Part shown: positions 7,855-15,245 of the stretch, piece after piece | Layout of the letters: each line of letters opens with the position of its first letter | How positions within the stretch are numbered: the first letter of the stretch is position 1 | Source of the DNA: an uncultured Lachnospiraceae bacterium | GTDB lineage: Bacteria > Bacillota > Clostridia > Lachnospirales > Lachnospiraceae | Assembly: GCA_947631755.1 (NCBI GenBank) | Contig: CANRMO010000025.1 | Span: forward strand, 1-17,835 | Direction: 5' to 3' | Length of the DNA stretch: 17,835 nucleotides | The notes under the pieces: model-generated | Told to the model about the DNA's origin: nothing | The model's database searches: none | Seen by the model: the letters and a program-made list of their open reading frames with translations, nothing else | Program-made: the position numbers and the translations under genes

Positions 7855-8736
7855 CTACATATATCCGGCTCTGCGCAGATCTTCCAGTCCGCCGCCGCCC
7901 TCTTTGTCCTGGGCCCTGCCCGAACGCTCTGCGATATTAGCAAATTTTCCAGTCTTCAGTTCCTCGATCACTTCGCGCACATTTTTGGCGTCAGACTCCA
8001 CCGGAGCTGTGCAGGGCGCACAGCCCAGGGAACGGTAGCGCGTCCCATTTCCCTGGTCAAAGTAGAGAGGTACGACCGGGATATTTTCTCTCTCAATATA
8101 TTCCCACACATCCAGCTCTGTCCAGTCTAACAGCGGGTGCACGCGGACATGCGTGCCCGGCGCCCAGTCTGTCTTGTACTGGTTCCAGAATTCCGGCGGC
8201 TGGTCCCCTACATCCCAGTCATTATTCTTATCCCTCGGAGAGAAATAGCGCTCTTTGGAGCGGCTTCCCTCCTCATCCGCGCGGGCGCCCACGATAACTC
8301 CTGTATACGCCTCGCAGTTTGTATCTTTTTCATATTTACCTTTATTGTGGTTGAAACGGAACCTCGGCCAGCTTCCGTTCAGTGTATTTGTCAGCGCGTC
8401 CGTCTTCAGCCTCATACAACAGTCAATGCGGGAGACATTGCCGTCCGGAAACGTCTCTTTGTTCGCCAGGGCGTCGGTGTTTTCCCCATAAATCATATCC
8501 AGATTCCACTCTGCAGCCAGGCGGTCCCGGTACTCAATCATCTCTGGAATCTTATGGTGTGTGTCGATGTGTACCAGCGGAATCGGAACATGTCCAAAAA
8601 AGGCTTTCCTCGCCAGCCAGAGCAGTACCGTTGAATCTTTACCGATCGACCACAGCATGCACAGATTTCCCAACTCGCTATACGCTTCCCTCAGAATGTG
8701 TACACTCTTGTACTCGAGCATATCCAAATGATCCAT
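7855..8736 (-). CDS. cysD: Sulfate adenylyltransferase subunit 2 (CysD)
   Basis: 293-residue catalytic subunit of ATP sulfurylase: ATP plus sulfate gives APS and pyrophosphate, driven by the CysN GTPase. N-type ATP pyrophosphatase fold with PP-loop SIGKDST (30-36), the IDTHHKIPEM segment (57-66), GARADEEGSRSKER (150-163), HPLLDWTELDVWEYI near 201-215, and the C-terminal YRSLGCAPCTAPVES. Length is close to the usual 300. GGAGG lies about ten bases before the ATG. It is the first gene of the tight cysD-cysN-cysC-assT1 run. The upstream gap holds a TTGACA element and several TGACA words. No reductase gene for sulfate assimilation is nearby, so the APS made here is probably meant for PAPS and sulfonate transfer. 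Confidence 0.97.
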   Translation of the reverse strand: MDHLDMLEYKSVHILREAYSELGNLCMLWSIGKDSTVLLWLARKAFFGHVPIPLVHIDTHHKIPEMIEYRDRLAAEWNLDMIYGENTDALANKETFPDGNVSRIDCCMRLKTDALTNTLNGSWPRFRFNHNKGKYEKDTNCEAYTGVIVGARADEEGSRSKERYFSPRDKNNDWDVGDQPPEFWNQYKTDWAPGTHVRVHPLLDWTELDVWEYIERENIPVVPLYFDQGNGTRYRSLGCAPCTAPVESDAKNVREVIEELKTGKFANIAERSGRAQDKEGGGGLEDLRRAGYM

Positions 8737-8762
8737 TAACTATAATCCTCCATTCTGCCGTA

Positions 8763-8855
8763 TGACAACAGCACGTTTTTTGTTGACAGTTTTTCTTAAG
8801 ACTATTTTATCCATATTAAAAAAATATATCATTAGATTTTGTCAATAAAATGACA
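8763..8855 (-). promoter_or_regulatory. Candidate cysD promoter and TGACA-box cluster
   Basis: On the minus strand TTGACA (8840-8845) is followed, after a long 19-bp spacer, by TTTAAT (8815-8820), a plausible but imperfect promoter. The -35 overlaps a small inverted repeat TGTCA-N6-TGACA (8840-8855). Two more plus-strand TGACA words lie at 8763-8767 and 8784-8788, between promoter and ribosome site. No terminator hairpin follows assT2, so read-through from assT2 into cysD is also possible. Confidence 0.35.
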
Positions 8856-8898
8856 CAACCCCTATTATGTTACCATAAATTGCATTTTTCTTCAATTC

Positions 8899-10800
8899 CT
8901 AACTTTTATTAAACCAGATATCCGTCCGGTACAGCTCACCCCCGGCCCGAACCAGCACCTCATAGTAATCCGGGGCTGCCTCTGCCGTCTGGCAGACGAT
9001 CCAATACTTAAAGCCACCAAAAATGTGGGGAAGTGTCTGCTCGGTATGGGAAAAGTCCTGCATATAGCCGTGGTTCACTCCCCGGAAAAAAACTTTCTCA
9101 ATCTCATGGTCTGTCTGATACAAAAGCAGGTAATCCTCATAGAATTTTGCCTGGAACTTTTTCACTGGCAGGGACTCCCTCTCCTTTTCCTCCTCCCACA
9201 CAAACAGTCCGGGGCAGACTCCCAGTATTTTCTGGAAAGGAGTAGATACTGCTCTCTGTAGCTGTACATAGTCCGGAAAGAGAAGATAGGCCCGGTAAAA
9301 TTCCCGCCGGATATGGTACTCATTTAGTGTCTCGCCCGTATCCCGGTCTCTCTCCTCGATCAGACCCGCCATTCCATCTTTCTGTTTTACCAGACAGCCG
9401 CTCATCAAAAATACATGGCCGTCTGTTACAAGGCCATTGGAGCGGATCCGGGATTTCTCTGTTCCGTAACTTCTTATATGGCGTACTTTGTTCTCTCTCT
9501 CATCAATCTCATAAATCCGCACGTAGGATCTTTTATCCCCGTCAAAACTTTTCACTGGCCGGCGTTTGTGCCAGTGGTTGTCATAGATGATCATGCGGCG
9601 CCTCCCCGGCACACTCTCCTCTTCAAGAAAATAGGCAGCGTGGGCCTGGTAACAGAATGGCACTTTCCCCTCTGGCTCTAACACTTTTTCCTGCCAGGGG
9701 GTACCCGCCCAGAAATCCGGGTCACAGAATATCCAGAGAACCTCCTGGCTCTGCCAGTCAATCTTTATTACAGAGTGAAGGTTTCTCGCACAGATCAATA
9801 TCGTGCCCTCCTCTTTCTGATAAGAGACGGTGTTGATATGAGCCCAGTCATGGGTGTCCACATAGGGATGCCCGCCCATAATCTGATCCAGCACGAGCCG
9901 TTTCACTACTTCCCCGGTCTGGCGGCTGATCTCAATAATGGAATCTTCCACATACTCCTCCATGGAGCTGGACACGGTGAGAAAATTCCCCCCGGGGGCC
10001 ATCTCGCAGCCGTCGTGGTGGATCCCGTCCATCACGAGATACTCCCGGAATACCCTTCCCATAAAATCCATTTCGTATGCAATGACCGCATGGGGATTGG
10101 CAAAGGACGGCGCATCGATATTCGGCGCAAGGAGAATAAACCGCCCCCCGGACAGCGGATACAGGCCATAGGATCTCGTTCTCTTTTTCATATAGAAACA
10201 GATCTCTCCCTTTTCGTCAAAAGCATAGGGGAACTTTGTATCCCCTCCGAACACAAGGATGGGATCCCGTCCCTCCCCGTTTGTCTTATCCACGCGGACA
10301 GAATCTGAGAGCTCTTCCGGCAGAGGCCCGGCCACCAGCCGGATCTCTTTTTTCAAGAGCACCGTATCCCCGTCCAAAAGAGTGAGACAGATCCGGTTTT
10401 CCTTCCCTGCTCCCATCCCCAAAACCGGCAGACGGTGATGGCTGGCTTCCTCTGAGACATAGGTAAATGCGTCATACCCCTCCACCTGTACCCGCACAGA
10501 ACAGGGCTTGTCGGTCACAAACAGAATGAGCGCCGAAAGCGGTGCAAAATTGTACGGATTCTGGATCACAAGCATCTTCTTCTCGGTAAAAGCCCCTCGA
10601 TAGAGAATACGCTCGATCGCATTTTCAATGCGCCAGGTCTGGCGGGCAAGACACGGCTCTTTTGACACGGAAGTCCGTATGCCGGAACACCCCTCTTTTC
10701 CCTTTGAATACTTATCTACCCAATGTTCAAATTCCTTCCCCGTATACGAATGATAACCCCTGCGGGATATCAAATTTCTAACCCAGGATTTCCAGAACAT
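8899..10800 (-). CDS. Arylsulfotransferase (AssT)-family protein, paralogue 2
   Basis: 633-residue paralogue of the protein at 3416-5446, clearly homologous along the whole length yet well diverged. Same order of parts: N-terminal Ig-like region (about 75-155), then a propeller. Active-site candidates coincide with those of paralogue 1: GIHH (His261/262), DWAH (His321), Arg339 exactly 18 residues later, QAH (His387) and DNHW (407-410). Shared landmarks include the DP-E/D-FWAGT segment and SRIRSNG / TRIRANG. No signal peptide or membrane helix; the N-terminus (MFWKSWVRNLISRRGY) is basic and amphipathic, which could allow loose membrane contact. Strong GGAGGTAGGGG ribosome site. It has its own promoter with a palindromic operator, faces a divergent Xre gene, and ends 162 nt before cysD. 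Probably transfers sulfonate to or from a small phenolic or similar acceptor; substrate unknown. Confidence 0.87.
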   Translation of the reverse strand: MFWKSWVRNLISRRGYHSYTGKEFEHWVDKYSKGKEGCSGIRTSVSKEPCLARQTWRIENAIERILYRGAFTEKKMLVIQNPYNFAPLSALILFVTDKPCSVRVQVEGYDAFTYVSEEASHHRLPVLGMGAGKENRICLTLLDGDTVLLKKEIRLVAGPLPEELSDSVRVDKTNGEGRDPILVFGGDTKFPYAFDEKGEICFYMKKRTRSYGLYPLSGGRFILLAPNIDAPSFANPHAVIAYEMDFMGRVFREYLVMDGIHHDGCEMAPGGNFLTVSSSMEEYVEDSIIEISRQTGEVVKRLVLDQIMGGHPYVDTHDWAHINTVSYQKEEGTILICARNLHSVIKIDWQSQEVLWIFCDPDFWAGTPWQEKVLEPEGKVPFCYQAHAAYFLEEESVPGRRRMIIYDNHWHKRRPVKSFDGDKRSYVRIYEIDERENKVRHIRSYGTEKSRIRSNGLVTDGHVFLMSGCLVKQKDGMAGLIEERDRDTGETLNEYHIRREFYRAYLLFPDYVQLQRAVSTPFQKILGVCPGLFVWEEEKERESLPVKKFQAKFYEDYLLLYQTDHEIEKVFFRGVNHGYMQDFSHTEQTLPHIFGGFKYWIVCQTAEAAPDYYEVLVRAGGELYRTDIWFNKS

Positions 10801-10879
10801 CCCCTACCTCCTGTTCGCATTTATAAAAATGCATATTGATATTGGAACTGTGATATCATTATATTATTCGTTTCCAACT

Positions 10880-10908
10880 ACTATATCTGTATAACAGATA
10901 AATGTCAA
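10880..10908 (-). promoter_or_regulatory. assT2 promoter with palindromic operator in the spacer
   Basis: On the minus strand TTGACA (10903-10908), an exact 17-bp spacer and TATAGT (10880-10885) make a near-consensus promoter. A second TTGACA lies 11 bp further upstream (10914-10919). A perfect palindrome TATCTGT-TAT-ACAGATA (10884-10900) fills the spacer and touches the -10, the classic place for repressor binding. The nearest candidate regulator is the divergent Xre protein. Confidence 0.7.
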
Positions 10909-10943
10909 TCAATTGTCAAAAATCATTTATTATAAAATTATTG

Positions 10944-10949
10944 TATAAT
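10944..10949 (+). promoter_or_regulatory. -10 element for the Xre gene
   Basis: A perfect TATAAT on the plus strand directly preceded by TG, 78 nt before the xre start codon. No good -35 at 16-18 nt; TTGTCA at 10913-10918 is too far away (25 bp). The resulting leader would begin right at the hairpin 10955-10989. Confidence 0.45.
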
Positions 10950-10954
10950 TATGT

Positions 10955-10989
10955 GGAAAAACGGCAGATTTAAACATCCGTTTTTTTCC
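10955..10989 (+). other. Terminator-like hairpin in the xre leader
   Basis: GGAAAAACGG pairs with CCGTTTTTttCC across a 13-base loop, with seven T in the 3' arm, at the predicted transcript start and 38 nt before the xre start codon. It resembles a weak intrinsic terminator or attenuator. The GC core is only about four pairs, so stability is modest. Confidence 0.35.
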
Positions 10990-11026
10990 GCAGGGTGTTC
11001 TTCATCGTATGTAAGGAGGGGATTTC

Positions 11027-11230
11027 ATGATTTTACAGCAGTTAAAAAATATCCGCGAGGATAATGATGTACGGCAGAAAACAGTGGCAGACTATCTTGG
11101 CGTCTCACAGAATACTTATTCCCAGTACGAAAACGGCGTTATTTCCATCTCGCCGGAGATGCTGGTAAAATTAGCCGATTATTTCGGTGTATCAGTCGAT
11201 TACCTGCTGGGGAGGACAAAGGAGAAGTAA
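11027..11230 (+). CDS. Small Xre-family HTH transcriptional regulator
   Basis: 67-residue DNA-binding protein made of a single HTH_3 (Cro/CI-like) domain. The helix-turn-helix reads QKTVADYLGVSQNTYSQYENG (residues 18-38), followed by the typical P-E-M-L-V-K-L-A-D-Y-F-G-V-S-V-D-Y-L-L-G ending seen in clostridial Xre proteins. No sensor or dimerisation domain is attached, so it probably binds as a dimer of bare HTH domains. AAGGAGGGG ribosome site. It is the only clear plus-strand gene in the window and is transcribed away from assT2; the 226-bp shared gap contains a 17-bp palindrome in the assT2 promoter. Control of assT2, and perhaps the cys operon, is a reasonable inference but unproven. A long terminator follows. 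Confidence 0.93.
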   Translation: MILQQLKNIREDNDVRQKTVADYLGVSQNTYSQYENGVISISPEMLVKLADYFGVSVDYLLGRTKEK

Positions 11231-11251
11231 GGGACGGCTGCACAGAAACAA

Positions 11252-11318
11252 AAAGGGCTTTCACTGTTCGAAACAAAACTGCCATACAGTTAATGTTTAT
11301 AACAGTTGAAAGCCCTTT
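11252..11318. terminator. Bidirectional terminator between convergent xre and nrdD
   Basis: AAAGGGCTTTCACTGTT (from 11252) pairs with its complement at 11301-11318 apart from one bulged base. The loop itself holds a nested AACTG/CAGTT hairpin. T-rich tracts lie outside both arms (CTATTTTT on plus, TTTTTG on minus), so it can end both xre and nrdD transcripts. Confidence 0.85.
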
Positions 11319-11383
11319 CTATTTTTCCATTCAGGATGTCCGGCATATCGTTTTCTGATATGCCTTTACTCCCAGAACTGCAT

Positions 11384-13594
11384 TCATATAGCCAGCCGCT
11401 CGTTTGACAGATGCAGCACGCGCTCCTTTATTTCCTGAGTCCGCCCCTGGTTCCAGAATTGCGTTCCGATATAACCACAGGTGCGCCTGGCCACAAACAG
11501 CGTATCCTCATTTCTGTTGCCGCACTCCGGGCACTCCCAGACCAATTTGCCCGAGTCAGTGGTGACGATTTTTATCTCCCCCGAATAACCGCATTCTTCA
11601 CAGTAATCACTTTTTGTGTTTAACTCCGCATATAATATATTGTCGTAAATATGTCTCATAACTGCCAGAACTGCCGGGATATTGTCCTGGAGATCCGGCA
11701 CCTCCACATAGCTGACGGCGCCCCCCGGAGAGAGTTTCTGAAATTCCGACTCAAACTCCAGTTTTTCAAAGGCGTCGATTTTCTCTGTGACATGGACGTG
11801 GTAGCTGTTGGTAATGTAATTCTTGTCTGTCACCCCCGGAATAATGCCAAACCTCTTCTGCAGGCATTTCGCAAATTTATATGTGGTGGATTCCATCGGC
11901 GTTCCGTACACGGAATAACTGATGTGCTCGCTCTCCTTCCACTCCCTGCACTTATCGTTTAGCTTTTGCATAACGGAAACCGCAAAGTCATGGCCCTCCT
12001 CGGAGGTATGAGTTTTCCCGGTCATATAAGTACACATCTCGCACAGGCCCACATAGCCAAGTGAGATTGTGGAATAACCGTCATACAAAAGTTTATCGAT
12101 TTTCTCACCTTTTTCCAGGCGCGCCAGCGCTCCGTGCTGCCATAAGATCGGAGCAACATCGGACAGCGTGCCCAGCAATCTCTCGTGGCGGCAGCGCAGA
12201 GCCCTGTGGCACAGCTCCAGCCGCTCCTCAAGGATATCCCAGAACCTGTCCATATCTCTCTCCGAAGAACAGGCGACATCCACGAGATTAATTGTGACAA
12301 CGCCCTGGTTAAACCTCCCATAATACTTTCTGCTTCCGTCCGGATTCCGCTGGCCGTCCTCCACCGTCGGAAATGAACGGCATCCCATACAGGGGTAGAC
12401 GTCCCCTTGCTTTAACTGCCGCATGACTTTGGCGGAAATATAATCCGGCACCATTCTCTTTGCCGTACATTTCGCCGCCAGCTCCGTCAGATACCAGTAC
12501 GCCGACCCCTCTGTGATATTGTCCTCATCCAGCACATAGATAAGCTTGGGAAATGCGGGTGTGATCCACACGCCTTTTTCATTTTTTACTCCCTGGATCC
12601 TCTGCCGCAGAGTCTCTTCAATGATAAGCGCAAGGTCATCCCGGACAACGCCCTCCTCCACTTCGTCCAGATACATGAACACAGTGACAAAGGGCGCCTG
12701 CCCGTTACAGGTCATCAGTGTGATCAATTGGTACTGGATCGTCTGGATCCCGCTCTTTATCTCGTTTAAAAGCCGCATCTCTGTAACTTTATCTAATATA
12801 CTGTCCTCCAGTGACTCCCCGCAGCTCTCGCGCTCCGCGATTACTTCTCTGCGGATCTTCTTCCGGCTGATATCCACGAAAGGAGCGAGATGCGCCAGTG
12901 TAAACGACTGCCCGCCGTATTGGTTGCTTGCCACCTGGGCCACGATCTGCGCGGTCACATTGCAGGCGGTAAAAAAGCTGTGAGGTTTTTCAATCATCGT
13001 CTCACTGATCACGGTGCCGTTCTGCAGCATATCCTCCAGGTTGATCAGATCGCAGTTGTGCTCTTTCTGCGCAAAATAATCCGCATCGTGGAAATGGATG
13101 ATCCCTTTCTCGTGGGCGTCCACGATGTCTTCCGGCAGAAGAATCCTCTTTGTCAAGTCTTTGCTGACCTCCCCTGCCATATAATCCCGGAGAGTAGAGT
13201 TGATCGCGGCATTTTTATTGGAATTTTCCTGATGTATCTCCTCGTTGAGATTTTCGATCAGAGTAAGGATTCCGTTATCGGTAGTATTTGACTTTCTTGT
13301 GAGCTCCCTCTTATAGCGGTAACGGACATATTTCTGTGCGATCTCATATCCCCGCATCTCCATGATACCAGTCTCCACCAGATCCTGTATATCCTCTACA
13401 TTTACGGCATGTGTCATTTTTTCCACTTGCTTTGCGATGTTGTCCGCGATTGCCTGAATCTGGTAATCACTCAGCTGATGTATCCGGTCCACTTCTTTAT
13501 TGGCGGCCTGGATCGCGTTCACAATCTTGGTCACATCAAAGGAAACCTCTTCCCCACTGCGTTTTATTACATTTGTATTTATTGTTGTGTACAT
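11384..13594 (-). CDS. nrdD: Anaerobic (class III) ribonucleoside-triphosphate reductase NrdD
   Basis: 736-residue glycyl-radical enzyme that makes deoxyribonucleotides without oxygen. The start at 13594 (MYTTINTNVIKR) has GGAGG five bases upstream; earlier in-frame ATGs lack a site and lie inside the promoter. Residues about 3-95 form an ATP-cone allosteric domain (VIKRSGEEVSFDVTKIVNAI). The catalytic barrel follows, with family segments such as GIIHFHDADYF and YPCMGCRSFP. The C-terminus has a zinc site, Cys665/668 and Cys688/691, and the glycyl-radical motif RTCGYIG with Gly707. Normal length. The activase NrdG is not next to it in this window: downstream is only the terminator and the convergent xre, so nrdG must lie elsewhere. 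Two NrdR boxes overlap its promoter, predicting repression by NrdR when (d)ATP is plentiful. Confidence 0.98.
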   Translation of the reverse strand: MYTTINTNVIKRSGEEVSFDVTKIVNAIQAANKEVDRIHQLSDYQIQAIADNIAKQVEKMTHAVNVEDIQDLVETGIMEMRGYEIAQKYVRYRYKRELTRKSNTTDNGILTLIENLNEEIHQENSNKNAAINSTLRDYMAGEVSKDLTKRILLPEDIVDAHEKGIIHFHDADYFAQKEHNCDLINLEDMLQNGTVISETMIEKPHSFFTACNVTAQIVAQVASNQYGGQSFTLAHLAPFVDISRKKIRREVIAERESCGESLEDSILDKVTEMRLLNEIKSGIQTIQYQLITLMTCNGQAPFVTVFMYLDEVEEGVVRDDLALIIEETLRQRIQGVKNEKGVWITPAFPKLIYVLDEDNITEGSAYWYLTELAAKCTAKRMVPDYISAKVMRQLKQGDVYPCMGCRSFPTVEDGQRNPDGSRKYYGRFNQGVVTINLVDVACSSERDMDRFWDILEERLELCHRALRCRHERLLGTLSDVAPILWQHGALARLEKGEKIDKLLYDGYSTISLGYVGLCEMCTYMTGKTHTSEEGHDFAVSVMQKLNDKCREWKESEHISYSVYGTPMESTTYKFAKCLQKRFGIIPGVTDKNYITNSYHVHVTEKIDAFEKLEFESEFQKLSPGGAVSYVEVPDLQDNIPAVLAVMRHIYDNILYAELNTKSDYCEECGYSGEIKIVTTDSGKLVWECPECGNRNEDTLFVARRTCGYIGTQFWNQGRTQEIKERVLHLSNERLAI

Positions 13595-13606
13595 CACAGC
13601 CTCCAT

Positions 13607-13622
13607 ACTCTTTATTTTGTGC
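13607..13622 (-). promoter_or_regulatory. NrdR box 2 (nrdD leader)
   Basis: GCACAAAATAAAGAGT on the minus strand fits the NrdR consensus ACACwATATATwGwGT at about 13 of 16 positions. It starts exactly 31 bp from box 1, the three-turn spacing typical of tandem NrdR sites, which is the main reason to accept it. Confidence 0.65.
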
Positions 13623-13637
13623 CGTCCCATGTTAATG

Positions 13638-13653
13638 ACACAATATATTGTGT
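13638..13653 (-). promoter_or_regulatory. NrdR box 1 (perfect palindrome)
   Basis: ACACAATATATTGTGT, a perfect 16-bp palindrome matching the NrdR-box consensus, lies just downstream of the nrdD -10. NrdR binding there would block transcription initiation. Confidence 0.9.
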
Positions 13654-13657
13654 ATCG

Positions 13658-13686
13658 AGTATAGCATACCATGATCGCGAAAGCAA
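13658..13686 (-). promoter_or_regulatory. nrdD promoter
   Basis: Minus-strand TATACT (13658-13663) with a TG one base upstream forms an extended -10. A weak TTGCTT sits 17 bp upstream (13681-13686). The predicted start site falls inside NrdR box 1. Confidence 0.6.
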
Positions 13687-13706
13687 CCTTTATTTTAAAT
13701 CCATCC

Positions 13707-14372
13707 CTAAAACTCTTTCTTCCGCATGATCCTCTGGCTGATCACACAGGAGACCGCCAGCACCACCGCAGACAGCACAAGGGCAAGGGCAGCAAAAACG
13801 CCCAGTCCCTCTGCAAAAAGAGAATCCACAAATTTCCCCGGTTCAATCCCTCTGTTCTGGAGCACTTTCACGGCCAGATAACCGTTGGCACAGACAATCG
13901 CAACAACCACCACCGATATGATCTTTCCCTTTTCATTCCCATATCGGATCACGAGGGGGAGCGTGACCGCCTCCCAGAGCAGGGGAACCGGGATAATGAA
14001 AAACGCCATCCGCATGAGCTGCCCTATAGCTGCCGCCGAAATGCCATTTTGTGCGGTCTGAAAGATTACGGCGCAGAGGATCCCTATCAGCCACCCCGCA
14101 CCAACAGCCAGTATCCCCAGCACGTATTTTTCCCGGACGTAATCTTTTCTGGCCACGGGAAGGCACATCAAAAACGGCATCCCATTTTCATACTCGTCAT
14201 AGCTAAATGTGCTCAGCACAAAGAAAACACTGAGAAACGACAGATATCCCAGGGCAAATTCTGCGCTTTCCATCAGGAAATTCAGCAGGATCACAACCAC
14301 GATCAAAAGCATGAAAAAACGTCTCTGCTGCCTCATCAATAATCGGATATCTTTTATCAACAATCCTTTCAC
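13707..14372 (-). CDS. ABC-2 type transporter permease
   Basis: 221-residue integral membrane protein, start MKGLLIKDIRLL, with about six hydrophobic spans (near 18-34, 40-58, 88-108, 122-142, 150-172 and 188-212). The opening and the short motif SYDEYENGMPFLMCLPVARKDYV (52-74, here read as residues F/Y-E-x-G-x-x-F-L-x-x-L-P-x-x-R) are typical of ABC2_membrane_5-like permeases that pair with a CcmA/YtrB-type ATPase. Its ATG overlaps the end of the ATPase gene by 4 bp, indicating translational coupling. It is the last gene of the gntR operon. Such exporters in Firmicutes often respond to cell-wall-active compounds, but the substrate here is unknown. No terminator is evident before the nrdD promoter. 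Confidence 0.85.
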   Translation of the reverse strand: MKGLLIKDIRLLMRQQRRFFMLLIVVVILLNFLMESAEFALGYLSFLSVFFVLSTFSYDEYENGMPFLMCLPVARKDYVREKYVLGILAVGAGWLIGILCAVIFQTAQNGISAAAIGQLMRMAFFIIPVPLLWEAVTLPLVIRYGNEKGKIISVVVVAIVCANGYLAVKVLQNRGIEPGKFVDSLFAEGLGVFAALALVLSAVVLAVSCVISQRIMRKKEF

Positions 14373-15220
14373 AAGGCACCACCTCCTATCATCATCACAA
14401 TGAGATCATCTATATTTCCTTTTTCAATGACTGCCTCCGGATAATTTTCCATGTAAAACTGTTTCTGGTCAGTCAGACAGCTATAGCCAAACGATTCTTT
14501 TTTGTATTTTAAAATATACTGTTTATCCAGCGCCTCAAACTGTGACGGGTCCAGCTTCAAAAGAGCGTAATTGCTGAGCAGGACGTCTGTGTCCTCGTGC
14601 AGTATTATTTTTCCGTCGTGTATCATATAAATATCATCGCACAACCCCTCCAGATCAGAGGAGATGTGGGAGCTGATGAGAATACTGCGGCTGTCATCTT
14701 CCGACATATAACCCCGCAGCAGATCCAGCAGCTCGTCCCGGGCCACAACGTCCAGCCCCACGGTGGGCTCATCAAGAATGAGCAGCTGCGCCCGGTGGGT
14801 CAGCGCTGTGATCAGCTTAAATTTCGCTTTCATCCCTGTTGAAAATTCCTGCAGCTTTTTGTCCAGAGGAATGTTAAACTTTTGGCAGAGATCCCGGAAT
14901 TTCCTGTCCTCATACTTCTCATACATATTTTTTAAAATGTGTGCAATGTCACCGGCTGTCAGATAGGAACTGAATCCCGAATCCGACAGCACCACACCCA
15001 GCTTCTGTCTTGTCCCCGCAGACAGAGACGCGCTGTCTTCGCCAAACAATTCAATGTTTCCGCTGTCTGTGTGGATCAGTCCCAGCGCCGCCTTAAATGT
15101 CGTACTCTTTCCCGCGCCATTTTGCCCGATCAGCCCGGTCACACACCCTGGCCTGACCTCCAGGGAACAGTCCAGCGCAAAGTCCTGGTAAACCTTTTTT
15201 ACATGGTCAACTGTAAGCAT
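14369..15220 (-). CDS. ABC transporter ATP-binding protein (YtrB-like)
   Basis: 283-residue ATPase subunit. The start at 15220 (MLTVDHVKK) follows GGAGGAGAAT; an ATG four codons earlier has no ribosome site. Motifs: Walker A GQNGAGKST (32-40), signature region FSTGMKAK (126-133), Walker B LLILDEP (146-152), H-loop His185. The signature departs from LSGGQ (Thr for the first Gly, Met for Gln), as is common in the CcmA/YtrB branch of exporters. About 70 extra residues follow the nucleotide-binding domain (from about 213), a soluble tail of unknown role. Lies 25 nt after gntR and overlaps the permease by 4 bp, giving the order regulator-ATPase-permease. Likely exports or senses an envelope-active compound; inference from family and context. 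Confidence 0.93.
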   Translation of the reverse strand: MLTVDHVKKVYQDFALDCSLEVRPGCVTGLIGQNGAGKSTTFKAALGLIHTDSGNIELFGEDSASLSAGTRQKLGVVLSDSGFSSYLTAGDIAHILKNMYEKYEDRKFRDLCQKFNIPLDKKLQEFSTGMKAKFKLITALTHRAQLLILDEPTVGLDVVARDELLDLLRGYMSEDDSRSILISSHISSDLEGLCDDIYMIHDGKIILHEDTDVLLSNYALLKLDPSQFEALDKQYILKYKKESFGYSCLTDQKQFYMENYPEAVIEKGNIDDLIVMMIGGGAL

Positions 15221-15245
15221 ATTCTCCTCCATTCTGAGTCACAGC

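Noticed and set aside
3416..8736. Assimilatory sulfate reduction (cysteine) operon
   Set aside because: No APS or PAPS reductase, sulfite reductase, or sulfate permease in the window; sulfotransferase-family genes occupy the operon instead. Genes outside the window could still change this.
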